Counted from the first letter of the stretch, positions 34,813 to 46,200 are shown. The stretch is 64,000 bases of DNA from Heliocidaris tuberculata (GCA_025618425.1 CM046851.1:5890561-5954560); one strand, 5' to 3'. Numbers and translations are program-made. Notes: a model not told the origin generated them from the sequence alone.

Positions 34813-35561
34813 TGCGAAGATACGTTCGCTGATTGCTCCTACCTATAAGGTAGCAGATCCTCGCTTGGCCCAATCGATAGCATAAGAAATTTTTTTTTCC
34901 GCGCGGAACGTCACTAGCGCATTCCGGCTGGGCGGCTAGTCTTGTTATGCACACTACTACTTACTTAGAAAAATCCAGTCACGAGGGCTTGTCAAAAGGC
35001 TAGTGGTCAAGAACTTACAAACAACAGATCCTGGTCCATTACTTGGATTGCGGAAACGGTGAAGTTTACTGCACTGTCGCTGGACCACTGGTATGTTACC
35101 GTTGCAACTTGGGTGGGCTTCGAACCGTACGTAAGCCGTTACGCCGAGGGTCTGGGTCTAAAATAGATTTGGGGCGGTCTAAGCTAAGTTAGGGCGGTCC
35201 AGGGGCGCCCTAAATTTATGGCGCAGTATAAAAGGGGTAAATAAGACAGATCCCTAGCAGACTTTAAACCAATTACTTGATTGGTAGGTTTGAGGCTTTC
35301 ATACATAAGCGGAGCAGTATAAGCATGTGCACTAAGCAAATCGTAGAAACGCGCATCTACTGTGACGCATTTTATTGCGCATGTTTTTGGACAGGATATG
35401 TGACGTCACAATAGATATCAGTATATTCTGCCTTAAAGTCGGCTTGCTAAAGCAAAGTGCTTAATTTTGATCTGAATACAAGTTAAGCCAGTTTACTTAG
35501 CCAAGCCAAATGCTAAGTAAAATGCAAATCTAATGAGCGCTTTGATTTGAATACCGCCCCA

Positions 35562-38535
35562 TAGATTTATAGGAATCAGCTCGGGAATGTTACGATGTGT
35601 TGTAAACAATTTTATTCGGTGGCTTTCCACACGCCCTAAAAAAAAATGGGAATGTCACTATAAATGAATGTGGCCTTCAAACAAAAAAGCAAAACAACAA
35701 CAACAGCAACAACTAAACATATAAACACGCGTATGAACTACTTTCCTGGGATTCAACGCATTTGCTTCTCCACCGGGCAATTGCTGACCTACCTTGACAC
35801 CCCAGCGATCTACGTCATGCACATGAGTCATCGGGCGCGTTCATTTTATACAAAGGGGGCGTAGTTGCACTTTGAGAGGCGTTGTAGTTACCACCTCAAA
35901 ACGAAAGTTTTCACGATATACTCCATCACAGCTATTGGCATTTTCATTCGTTTCTGATATCACTCTATTTTCTCTCTTACTTATGATTGTAGGCCTACAC
36001 GTATCGCACAGTCCATCATTGTTGTTATAGACAAATTATTTTTCACTGTATACAAATCGAGTTACCCCATGGTAGAATGGCACAATCCAATAGACGTTGG
36101 TCAGTTCTTCCCACTAAAACAGTAATACTAAGCGACATATTTTGATCAAAATGTAACTAAAGTAGTAATATTAAGTTTACATATGTAGCCTTGTCAACAG
36201 CTTGTATATGCACCACCTCCTATTTAACACAGTTGTCCACAGATCAAGACAAATACGGTAATATCGTAGATAGAATGATAAAAAACCGTGGACGAGCAGA
36301 CCGCTTCGCGAGCGCGAATTGCGTTCGTCCGTAATCCAATGCCTTTGCATGCACTATACTTGCGACACGTTCGTGAATAATGTGCCCCAAAATAAGAGAC
36401 CATTTGTGAATGAACAGCAAAAGTGCACCAAATTCCCGTCAACCAATCAGCATAATCCTTAGATCACTAGTTAGAGCTTGTCATTAGCCACGATTTGGTA
36501 TGCGAAATGGTTCAATAAATCATCTTGTTCGGAATTCCCACTCGATTGAATGAGGCGATGTAAGGTCAAAGTAGGGGGAAATGCTCTCACTGCCATAGGG
36601 AAAGGTCCTAGTTGAATGTAAAACTCTTTTTTTAAACCAAAAAGTGCAGTAGTTTCCTCACAAATAATCTACAGGTTATCAACACCACATAATAGGATAT
36701 AGTGTGAAGATTATTTATCCAGGCGAAATGATGTCAAATATCAGTTTCTTTTAAAGCCCTCGTGTGATTTTATGGATAGTGTCATAAACTGAGACAAGTT
36801 TTCACGTGTTATAGGACGCGGTGCGAAGTGCGCTGAGCAAATGCACTATAGTTCTTCATATGAACTAACCAAACAAATAAAAACAAGAAAATGAATAAAG
36901 AGATTGAATAGAGATAGATTGAAAGGCTATGTTATTCCCTTACGCATTACCCACGAAAGTGAAAATGCACTTCTCTATGGAAACAAAGATATTGCGAAAT
37001 ACCTGAACAGACTTATTCAGATTGAGTTATAGAATCGCCATTTACATCATGGGCCACTGGCCTAATCTACCGTGATCAGGAGAGGCTGCAAAGTAAATAC
37101 TGAAATCACTTAAGACTCACTTTTCGCATGGTCTTCCCCCTGTATCCCTGCCCGATAAATCATATAAATGACCCATAAAGAGGCTCTATTCAACCATTAA
37201 ATGGATGACTATATAAACACATTTGCAGCGCCTTCGGGTGTTGAAATCCACCTCCTGCCCCGAAACAGTGAAAGGTTTGCTCCACAATTATAGTAAAGAT
37301 ATTAATTTTCTTCTGGCGAAGATTTGCTGGTTTTGTCTTTAAGAAAATGGATGTTGGTTTCCCAAAAGGACATTTATGAATATGCAAATTAGTTCACACA
37401 ATTTACTTTTGTTCATGACAGTTAAAGGTAATGTCTTGCCCACAATACAATCGTACAAATGAGCATGTTTTATGTTTATTGTACAATCATTCTTTATTAT
37501 CAACAGTAACTAAAGAACGGAATATTACAGAACTGAATGATAATTTTGGGTTTCACTCATTACAATGAATCATTAACAAAATAGAATAAAGCAACCAAAC
37601 ATAATCTTTTGAACTAATGGGTCATGACAAATAGAATGTGATTATCACAACAAAGTCGCAAAGATTCATTCATTCTAAACATTCTAAATGAAGAATCAGA
37701 ACTGACGGGAATGGATTACTGCTGAAAATTATCGCGATTCGACTAACTGTTTAGAGTTTATTGATTTCTTTTATTCCCTGTATTTTTTGTTTGTTTGTTT
37801 GTTTGTTTTTTGTTATCTTAAGTAGATGTTAACACATTGAGAATGGCAACTTACTACAGGAAAACAATCGTAAGATTGCAACAATATATCTTTATATGGG
37901 TTGCAGTATTGTGCATAACAAAAGCATCCGGAGCATTATATCCAGCTGTGTAATCGTCAATGCCTACTTGCAATAGCAACTGCTAACCACTGATATCCAT
38001 AATTGATCTTGCCTTATATAAGCCCACACCCACACACCATCTCTCCCCTTTAACTATCTCTGCCTCTCTCTCACTTTCACTATATCTTTCCATCTTTTTT
38101 TTTCTCTCTCTCTCTCCATCCTAATCTTAAAGAATACCTTAATTTTATAGCTTTATAGCTTCATATCCATTTTCTGTTGAAAATATATTAATGCGTTGAC
38201 TACTGAATTTCCTCAATCCCTATCATGCCCATAGCTTTGATACAGGAGCGAACCCTGTTTCTCAGGCAATGGGTTAATTACATAATAACGTATATCACTT
38301 TTTTTTTGTTATTTTCATTCTTCTTTCCAAAGGCCATTCTCTTTTCACCTTAGATTTAACGTCCTCCCATTTTTGTTTTTCTTTCGAATCTTTATAATAA
38401 CCGCTTTAGTTTTTTTCTTTCTTTCTTTTGTTCAGTCAAATTTCCACAAAAAGCGGCAATTGCTTTAAATAGACCACTTCTCTCCCCCCCCCCCCTTTTT
38501 TTTATGTTTTCTTTTTCTTGCTGCGGCCTAACCAG
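35562..38535. other. AT-rich spacer
   Basis: No gene recognised. Minor items are an ACAACA run at 35,690, a GC-richer patch at 36,285-36,330 with CGCTTCGCGAGCGCG (self-complementary) and five TTTG units at 37,785-37,806. Confidence 0.5.
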
Positions 38536-38539
38536 TTAA

Positions 38540-38766
38540 AGGGAAAGTCCACCCTGACATCAACTTGGTTTTAAAAGAAGCAGAAAAATGTATAAAGAAA
38601 CAGATCAGTGAAAGTTTGAGCAAAATCTGATAAGAAATGATAAAGCTGTGATTTTTTTTGAGGTGGCCTGTAATCAATCACACACAAAGTGGCAACTCCG
38701 TGACGTTTCTTGCGAGCTCATCTCACATTTGCCCTGTATTAAAAAGAAAAAAAATCATTAATTTCT

Positions 38767-38804
<38 letters not shown>

Positions 38805-39120
38805 AAAAATTTTTTTTTTTTAAATACATGCATCCTATACATAATCATTTCAATTACACAAAACCTGTATGATACAATTCTATTTTCTGAACAAAAACAA
38901 AGAAAGTGAAATTGTATGGATTTTTGTGTACAGAGCAAAGGGAGAGGAGCTCGCAAGATACGTCAAGGAGTTGCCAAAATTTTGTGTTTGATTGATTACA
39001 ACTTCAACAATTCCTAACTTTTTTATTTCGGATCGGATTTTGCTCAAACTTTCATTGATCTGTTTCCTTAAGTTTTCTGCTTCTTTTAAAACCAACTTAA
39101 TATCTGGGTGGACTTTCCCT
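38540..39120. mobile_element. TTAA-flanked foldback MITE
   Basis: TTAA lies directly on both sides (38,536-38,539 and 39,121-39,124). The ends AGGGAAAGTCCACCC are exact inverted copies. The arms stay similar for about 195 bp each, with GGTTTTAAAAGAAGCAGAAA and GAAAGTTTGAGCAAAATC in both. The centre holds a CT microsatellite (38,771-38,802) and AT-rich DNA. TTAA duplication is the piggyBac hallmark, although these ends lack the usual CCC start, so the superfamily is inferred. Frames here are arm translations. Confidence 0.8.
38771..38802. repeat. CT microsatellite
   Basis: Sixteen CT units in the loop of the foldback element. Confidence 0.95.
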
Positions 39121-39124
39121 TTAA

Positions 39125-40115
39125 GAAGAAAACTTCTGGCATGTCTCATAAACTGTACTGGGAAAAGGTCACTTAATACGCAGCTATCGAAATCAGTATC
39201 GCAAAATATCGCGAAATAGGAGCTCCACTATCAAAAAGTTTCTTCTATGTAGGCATTTATTTTTAGTTACAGATGAAATAGTCACGGAATGAACCACTGT
39301 CTGTTACGTCAGTCCTTAGACTGGTGTTGCCGCTCTCTAGATCCAGGAAATGTAGATGGATACTGCTTTGAAATCATTGCTTGACATGCAATGTCAACTG
39401 ATGACTGCCTTTGGAGCAATAGCCAAGGTATTGTAATGTTGGATGCACATTGGAGGCGTGTAAAAGACACTACTGCTATTATATCCGTGAAATATCATCA
39501 GTGTAGCCTTCCTGATAATCATAAGATTACGAGGTTGCTAGGGAACGAGGGTATGTTCGAGCATAAGATGCTTTGTGCTTTGGAAGTAATTTACAATTAT
39601 GATTATGACAGGTGCACTCTCGAACGTTATCTATACATTAATTCTTTCATTTTATACGTCATATAGATTCGAAGTTAAATGTCATTAGTGTTGTTATTAT
39701 GTACCAGGAGACATTAATTTTGTTAGAAGACTTGGTTGCTAAGGATCAAGGGTACATCCAGGAATGAGACGCATTACTTTGTTGAAGGGTCAATTATAGT
39801 TTCACGAATGAGGAAACATATTCGAATCGTGTAACTTCTTACAATCAATTTACCTTACATACTTACTTCCAGGAATAGAAACGAAATCAAAGAAGAACAA
39901 AACAACAAAATTCCAAATCCATATCTCACCACCCCCATCTGACCCCCTTTTCTCTTTAGTTCCCTCTTTGCCGCCTCTGTCTGAAACGTGAAAGCAGAAA
40001 TCTTAGAACCACCCGCAATGATGTGGCAGTCGCTTCTCTTTCTTTAGAATAGAATGTTTCCAGACGCAGATGTTTACAGAAAGTGCTTCAACAGCCTTAG
40101 CTGAAAAAAACCCAC
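39125..40115. other. Spacer with a weak duplication
   Basis: GGTTGCTAGGGAACGAGGGT (39,533) recurs as GGTTGCTAAGGATCAAGGGT (39,743) with loosely similar following text. A 91-codon frame at 39,391-39,666 has no recognisable motif. Confidence 0.35.
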
Positions 40116-40138
40116 AAAAAAAAAAAAAAAAAAAAAAA
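40116..40138. repeat. Poly-A run
   Basis: Twenty-three A in a row before TAACC. It may be a retroposed tail, but no body was recognised upstream. Confidence 0.9.
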
Positions 40139-40180
40139 TAACCTGTCACCGTCTAAAATGAGGCACGCCAGAGTGGAAGA

Positions 40181-40627
40181 CAGTCGGGTAGTGTGGGTCC
40201 GTCAAGGGGGGGGGCACGCCAGTTTACCAGGTGGATAAAAAGGGGATTGAGCAAAGTCGTATCATGTCTCTTCCTCCCCTTCCCCTTCCTCTCTCTCATT
40301 CTCTCTCTCTCTCTCTCTTTCTCCTCTTTCTCTCTCTCTCTCTATCTTTATCCTTCTTTTCTCTCTCTTTATTTTGTCTTTCGATACACTCTAAAATCTT
40401 CTTGGGGGAGGTCATAATTAGGGATCTTCATTTGGAGTGTAATCCACTCTAAAAGGAGCACTTTAAACACTACTTTGGAGAGGATTCTAATGTAATTTGG
40501 ATTGGATTCAACTCTAAAGGAAAGGATCCCAATGATGACTCCTAAAACAAAATTGATTTCCATTCCTTTGCATTAGGAGACTAAGGGGCACATGTCCCCT
40601 TTTGCCCCCTCAGTCGCTACACCACAA
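40181..40627. mobile_element. hAT-like MITE (447 bp)
   Basis: The left end CAGTCGGGTAG and the inverted right end TTGTGGTGTAG both derive from CAGTGGCGTAG. GTGGAAGA (40,173-40,180) and GCGGAAGA (40,628-40,635) form an 8 bp target-site duplication with one mismatch. A G-run sits inside the left end and a CT array fills 40,290-40,375. The internal CACTCTAAAA and GGAGTGTAATCCACTCTAAA text at 40,385-40,460 resembles the ends of the TA-flanked MITE at 11,083. No coding capacity. Confidence 0.65.
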
Positions 40628-40635
40628 GCGGAAGA

Positions 40636-42125
40636 GATACACCGGTGGTCATCACAGGAAATGAGACCCAAAGATGACGTGCGACTTTCAGATGTCGATT
40701 ACCGATCCGAAGTGCGACGTGCTTTCTATTTTTTTCTATTTTTTTGAGGGATGGCACTTTGATAACAACTTCTCGCGATGAAGATACTTATTGGGAAATA
40801 TTTTTGGATTAAAGAATAACAACCCCAAGAGGAAGAGGTGGATATTACAGCGACGGAATCACAAAGTTCACGCATACACAAAAGGTTGGTGAACTATTGC
40901 CAAAAATAAATCATTTCCTCTGCTCGCAAAGACAAAGGACAACAAAAAATCGAAGTATAATATAAATGAAAGACGGAGAATCGTAGAACAGACTGTGATT
41001 TTGCAAATGCATGAATTCTTTTATACAGACAAAGCAACAAAAAGGCATTTCATCCTGTCAAGGAAAAAAAAATGGATATTTTATACAAACGTGTGTTCAT
41101 CCCCAAAATATTAATATGAAAATGATCTGTTGGGTGAAACTTATTTTATCAGTTTTAATGAAGATTTTTAATCAAATATTTTAAATTATTGAAAAACAAT
41201 GTTTACAACCTTGAACATGAAACCGATGAAGATGCTTTTTGTCTTTTGCTTGAGTTTGATAGTATTTATGCAGAGGCTTTGAATACTCTGTACACTTTAT
41301 GCCTCCTGAACATTGGAAAATATGCGTGAAATTCAGAAATTCCCGAGGAACGGGGCAAATCGATGCTATATTCAAGGTAGTACTGGTGAATTAACCTGTT
41401 GAAAACGACCTTGTCCGAGGACTTAAGAATGGAAGGGGTGTATAAGTAGTAAGTCAATGCCTATTTTGAGGGCCAAGGTCCAAGCAATTAGTCCATTTAA
41501 GTATGGATATGAAGTGGGAAAGTGGAAAGTCTTATAAAGAAAGTATCAAACAAACACCATTGAGTGGGTTTACAGACACACTGTCAACCGTAGTATTGTT
41601 GTCGAGCTTTTTGCAATGTCGATTTTTTTAAGACTGTTTTTTGTTTTTTGTGTTTTTTTTTTTTTTTTGTTGTGTGTTTTTTTGTCTGTTGCCCACGGGG
41701 CATCCTTTTGATTGCATTATTACCTGACTAGACTACGTTGATTAAGCTTATGAAGACAATCGGTTAATGTGCCAGAAATTCCAGTTAATGTTCTTGTTGT
41801 TTTCCATATTCCTTTTGCATTCACTTTTTGTTCGACGACACTCACATTGTACATCAAAGAACAAGCTAATTGCCGAGACAGTGTGCTACGTTCAGTTTTA
41901 TATTTTTCATTTATTTATTGTCAACAAATTACACCTAGAATGCTACAAGCAATATGGAAAAGGCGTTGACTCTTTGGCATTGTCGCCGTCTAAGGCTTAC
42001 GCCATTTTCATAGCTGTTAAGCTGCTCGTGAAATTGCAAATAGTGATAGAACTTTATTGACACTAATACAGTGCATTCAAAGATATTAATTCACTTTTGA
42101 ATATACATGTTTAAAAAAATACATA
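40636..42125. other. AT-rich spacer
   Basis: No gene recognised. T/G runs lie at 41,630-41,690. A 97-codon frame at 41,767-42,060 has no recognised domain. Confidence 0.45.
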
Positions 42126-42135
42126 TTTACAAATG

Positions 42136-42400
42136 GACAGTAGAGGTAGAGGTGTCCTAGTCCAAGGGTTTAAACGTTTGGCTGGAGTCATGTGCAGGTC
42201 GATTGTTCGAGCCCCAGCATCGAATTAATGTCCTATGACAAGTCATTGGTCTTGATTTGCCACTCTCCACACAGGTGTAGCACATTGGTACCAGGTAGGA
42301 AGAATTGAATTAACTGAATTATGTGAGCAATGAATTGTAGCCTATAGCTAAAGCCGGGGAAATATTGGAGCGCCTTGGGGCACTTTGCGTGGTGGATGAA
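42136..42400 (+). mobile_element. tRNA-derived SINE
   Basis: The start resembles a tRNA gene: an A-box-like segment at 42,140-42,165 and a B-box-like TGTTCGAGCCC at 42,204-42,214, about 45 bases later. Next follow CACACAGGTGTAGCACATTG and GTACCAGGTAGGA, text common in marine SINE bodies. The 3' part is GAGCGCCTTGGGGCACTTTG with GCGCTATTAAGACAATTAAG. The tail resembles the GCGCTATATAAAT retroposon end at 7,278. It is a decayed copy that would have been moved by a LINE. Confidence 0.55.
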
Positions 42401-42901
42401 TGCGCTATTAAGACAATTAAGCAATATTGTATGACATGTATGGATTGTGACGATTGCATGAATTTCTTCGAACCTACACTTATGAGTAATAGTATTGATG
42501 AATTTAGACCTTTTCCTATCACGGCATTCGATTGTTACAAATTATTAAAAAACAATAAAATCAATATTCATTTTATTTTATTTCAACGTGCCGACAATTC
42601 TTCTGTAAATGCTCTCTTTTCATGAAACCTTCAGGGATAACTTTCAACAAAAAAAAAAAACAACAACAATCTGAGAGTAATGTATGAGCAGTTTGGATAT
42701 TGTATATAGGCAATCTCGATTTTAGGTGACTCAATACAGAAAATCTGCTCCAAAACAAACACATCTAGAGTTACATGAGTAATTTGCAAATTAGGTGTTC
42801 AAACACCTTGCGTTTAACTCATGAGGGAGTTTAGAATTTCGGTTTACCCCCACCTTCTTGGTCGCGTCAGCGTGAAGACAATGATAGCAAGTAAAATGGT
42901 G
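42401..42901. other. AT-rich spacer
   Basis: No gene recognised. Confidence 0.5.
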
Positions 42902-42905
42902 TTAA

Positions 42906-43291
42906 CCCTTTCATGACAGCAATTATTTAAGGGGTAAATTGATCACATTTTGTTCTTCAAATTGGCAACAATAATATTTTTCTTTTAGTGCTACATGGTT
43001 CTAACAAAATGTAATGTCTTTGAAAACAATATACATCATTAGAAACTTAGTCGAAAGTTGAAAAAATTGCCAATTTTGATGAACCTCTCAATGTGTTGCC
43101 AAGTTAAGGATTTTCAAGCTTATTCTCCTTTTTACAATTCCTGGCATCAAACGCAATATGGTCATGCAACAAAAATGGAAACAATGTGTGTAGAAATTTT
43201 TGCTCTTTCTACTCATGCATCTGGTATATTTTTTAGAGCTCTGAATCAAAAGTTATTGAGCCAAACCACAGAATGTGGTCAAGTAAAAGGG
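42906..43291. mobile_element. piggyBac-type MITE (386 bp)
   Basis: TTAA lies on both sides (42,902-42,905 and 43,292-43,295). The element starts CCCTTTCATGAC and, inverted from the right, CCCTTTTACTTGAC. TTAA duplication with CCC-initial ends is the standard piggyBac arrangement. Inside is AT-rich; an 84-codon frame (43,058-43,312) runs across the right end and has no transposase motif. Confidence 0.7.
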
Positions 43292-43295
43292 TTAA

Positions 43296-43646
43296 TATTC
43301 TCAACAAAATGATGATTAAGCTATTCCCTCTTCATCAATCCATAAAGTTTTGTTGTTATCCGTAATATGTATCAGTTATTACGGTGATCATGTCTCCCAA
43401 TTGAATCCAGATTGATTAATGTTTGAAAACATCGTGGGAGTGCAAGGTGTGATTGAATTACTGACTGATGCGAATGTCAAATAAAACGAGGGTGACATTT
43501 CAACATTGGATTTAAGTAGGCCAAGTCTCAAAGCAAATGTATTCTTTGCTTACGCGTGAAAGGCACAGCTGAAAGACTATTATGTGACCTTTGTGCGAGG
43601 TAATAATGCTTCTTGAAATAAAAAAAAAAGTTTGTGTGATTTATGT
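43296..43646. other. AT-rich spacer between two TTAA elements
   Basis: No gene recognised. Confidence 0.5.
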
Positions 43647-43683
43647 TAATAATAATAATAATAATAATAATAGTAATAATAAC

Positions 43684-43720
<37 letters not shown>

Positions 43721-43743
43721 TAATAATAATAATAACAATAATG

Positions 43744-43777
<34 letters not shown>

Positions 43778-43875
43778 TAATAATAATAATAATGATAATA
43801 ATAATAATTATAATAATAATAATAATAATAATAATAGTAATAATAATGGTATAATAACGATAATTATATTGATAA
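43647..43875. repeat. AAT microsatellite (~230 bp)
   Basis: Long AAT array with AAC, ATG and AGT interruptions. The Asn/Ile-rich frame is a translation of the repeat. Confidence 0.95.
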
Positions 43876-43924
43876 TAATTATGTCTTATTTACCCAGGGT
43901 AGCCTTATACTCTTTTCCCTTTAA

Positions 43925-44427
43925 CTCTTACTGTGCCAAGGGGTTTAGCTCTCTTCAAAATTTTACCAAAACGTGATCAATGCTTACTTTTCAAATGTCT
44001 GCACTTCATTAACTATCTATTATTTCACAAAATATTGTGTACAAAAGCTTGTAAGAAATTTATTACCATTTCTTATGATACCAAACATTATTACTTTACC
44101 CAAATTTATGCATAAGAATTATTGAAAATTACATTTGAGCTTTTTTTTTTGTCAATTTTTTTTTAAATGTATTATTTTTTTTTTCTCTCATTTGTTTACT
44201 ATTATTTAATGTTGAAATAAGGTATTATCTTTTTAAAAATTTGCAATTTTCTCTGAAAATGTCTATGGTAGCATATAATTATAATCATATATTATTTAGA
44301 ATGCTTGATTTATACTAAAAATGTTGATATACATTGACCACCATATACCTTTCCTGTGGTCGAGCAATTGGTGAATGAAAATGACAAGTCTATCTGTCAC
44401 ATATAGGTGACATCAGCACTGAAAGAG
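43925..44427. mobile_element. TTAA-flanked MITE (503 bp)
   Basis: TTAA lies at 43,921-43,924 and 44,428-44,431. The ends CTCTTACTGTGC and, inverted, CTCTTTCAGTGC match at 10 of 12. This fits piggyBac-type non-autonomous elements. The inside is AT-rich with T-runs and has no coding content. Confidence 0.65.
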
Positions 44428-44431
44428 TTAA

Positions 44432-45398
44432 GGGTACTATACGACGAATACCCCAGTAAAAACAGCTTTGAGGTGATTTTTTTTTTTAGTAAAACCATCC
44501 AGATTCTTAACTTCAGCCCTGGATCTAGCCCTAGCCATTATCTCTAAACCTAGAATTAAATCTATAATACCAACCTTAACCCTAATCCTATTTCTTTGAC
44601 GAAATTATCAAAATAAGAATTGATTTATAGTTTATATGTTTATTTCCAACACTTCTTCTCTAATTTACCCCACTTTTTAGATACGATTTATCCATGCTTC
44701 TCTTCATTACAGTGATTAATTTTTGTTTTTAACATTGTAATTGTCTGCTGTTCTAAATTTCCTTCCCCATAATATCGGTCTATCTTTATTTCTGAAAAAG
44801 CGGCAAGCGAGACAGTAAGAATGAGACGACGAATATCTTGTTTTCAATCCTTATCTTTTTAAATCTTTAATGTGACGTGTTTACTGTTTAAATTTCCGAA
44901 CCGAACTAAAGGCATTCGTACCTGCATGCACATTCCATGAAAGACTGTCACTTTAACCACTCTTCGTTAATTTATTAGGCCATTTTGTGTCGTATTTCCT
45001 ATATAATCGAAAAGTGGGGCATGAAGAAAGGAGAACGATCTGTGTAACGGTAACGCTACGTTGCTTTCATTATCAACATCTTCATGAAATGAGTATGTTG
45101 GTTGAAATAAAATAGTGGAAAGTGATCCAAGGAGAGCTTTCCTAACTGTACCGACGTACATTCGATAACTAGGTTTCACAATTGTCTGTATCTATTGATT
45201 TCTATTAACCATGACGTCAGATTAAACAAATTTGTCTCTGGTTTGTTAGTATTTTGTGTGCGCGTTCGGAGCCTTTGATGCTTCTTTTGGGGTCATGATG
45301 GAGGCCAACATGATTTGAGCTCCAAGCTGTATGTTATGTATTTTATTTATTCATTTATATATTTAACATCTTTAATCAGTCTATTCTGTTCAAAAGGA
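44432..45398. other. AT-rich spacer
   Basis: No gene recognised. Short CCTAACCCTAATCC-like text at 44,560-44,590 is isolated and not telomeric. Confidence 0.5.
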
Positions 45399-45543
45399 AC
45401 CTGGGTTCTGTTTGTTGTTATCAATAACAAGTTAAGATGCTTGACAACAGCTACATAATTCGTTGCGTTTGATCGGATGTGAGGAAATTTATCATGGAAA
45501 TGTGGCAATTGTTATTGATAACAAGTTTCATAAAACGGGGCCA
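45399..45543. mobile_element. Short foldback MITE
   Basis: The left side CCTGGGTTCTGTTTGTTGTT with ATCAATAACAAGTT is mirrored on the right: inverted, TGGCCCCGTTTTATGAAACT with TGTTATCAATAACAAT. The inner TTATCAATAACAA is itself nearly palindromic. About 145 bp, non-coding, with no clear duplication. GGCCCCGTTTTAT ends are common among marine invertebrate foldbacks. Confidence 0.5.
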
Positions 45544-45789
45544 AGGTCTTCCATAATGAATAAACATGATAAACATGATAAAGGAGACTTCTACTAGTTA
45601 AAAACACCCATCATTCGATATCTCGGTTTTAACAGTTATCTGCAAATATTGAATCTTCAGTCGCGTTGATCAGTTTGCGTTTACATGTTATTAAGGATTG
45701 AAAGTGCGTGGGAGTGACATTGTACAGTGGTTTCTTCTGAAGTGTATATGTATGTGAACTAGTATGTGCTCATTGTCCATGACCTGGGT

Positions 45790-46080
45790 ACTACTCATAT
45801 ACCCCTAAAAGGAGCTGGTCTAATAAGCACTGTGACCGTCGGGTCTTTCCTCCCGGCCGGTATTACCGATTGGGATGCGTAGGTGTACCACTACACCGGG
45901 GTATCTCTCCCCCTATATTCTATTATACGAAGAGTACAGTGGGTTCTTAACGTGCATACGTGGTTACTCTCCTTCACACGGGGTCTCCTAGTCCACTGGC
46001 TAGACTGTTTTCAGTGAGCTCTCCGTGATATGCACTATACCTAGTCTAGACGTTGATGGCGTGTGAGACTCGCACACATT
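45790..46080 (-). mobile_element. Possible tRNA-like dispersed repeat
   Basis: On the minus strand, GGTGTAGTGGTACACC resembles an A-box/D-arm. The plus strand has TTCTTAACGTGCATACGTGG and CACACGGGGTCTCC, which recall retroposon bodies widespread in marine animals. No clear ends or tail. Weak support. Confidence 0.3.
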
Positions 46081-46200
46081 TTTGAGTCCTTGTTTTCCGG
46101 TAAAGTGGGGTTATCGCGGTCTCATGTGCATACACGTGTATAGCTGGCTTGCGTGCGATAGGTTTTGTACGGGTCTCACATTAAAAAACAAAAAAGCAGA

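Larger units (their letters stand above)
34238..35002. mobile_element. 765 bp TIR element carrying a RecQ 5' gene fragment
   Basis: The ends TAGCCTTTTGACAAGGCCTC (from 34,239) and the inverted right end TAGCCTTTTGACAAGCCCTC match at 19 of 20, with the similarity continuing to about 27 bp. GTGGTCAA lies on both sides (34,230-34,237 and 35,003-35,010), an exact 8 bp duplication, extendable to 9 by a shared A. The inside is visibly CG-richer than the surroundings and contains a RecQ-like exon with an upstream CRE-type TGACGTCA. No transposase is seen. 8-9 bp duplications fit hAT or Mutator-like elements; the superfamily is not settled. The fresh duplication indicates a fairly recent insertion. 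Confidence 0.8.
33675..35561. mobile_element. Larger inverted-repeat element around the RecQ-bearing insert
   Basis: The left edge TGGGCCCGTATTCAATTCAG and the inverted right edge TGGGGCGGTATTCAAATCAA match well over about 20 bases. Both subterminal regions repeat GTATTCAA and TTACTTAG motifs in mirrored orientation. These features suggest a transposon of about 1.9 kb. No clear target-site duplication was found and the class is unknown. It encloses the 34,238-35,002 insert. A short frame split by that insert may be part of this element's own sequence. Confidence 0.45.

Noticed and set aside
43591..43854. Asn/Ile-rich 87-codon frame
   Set aside because: It translates the AAT microsatellite.
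44555..44595. CCTAACCCTAATCC text as a telomeric repeat
   Set aside because: It is short, imperfect and isolated.
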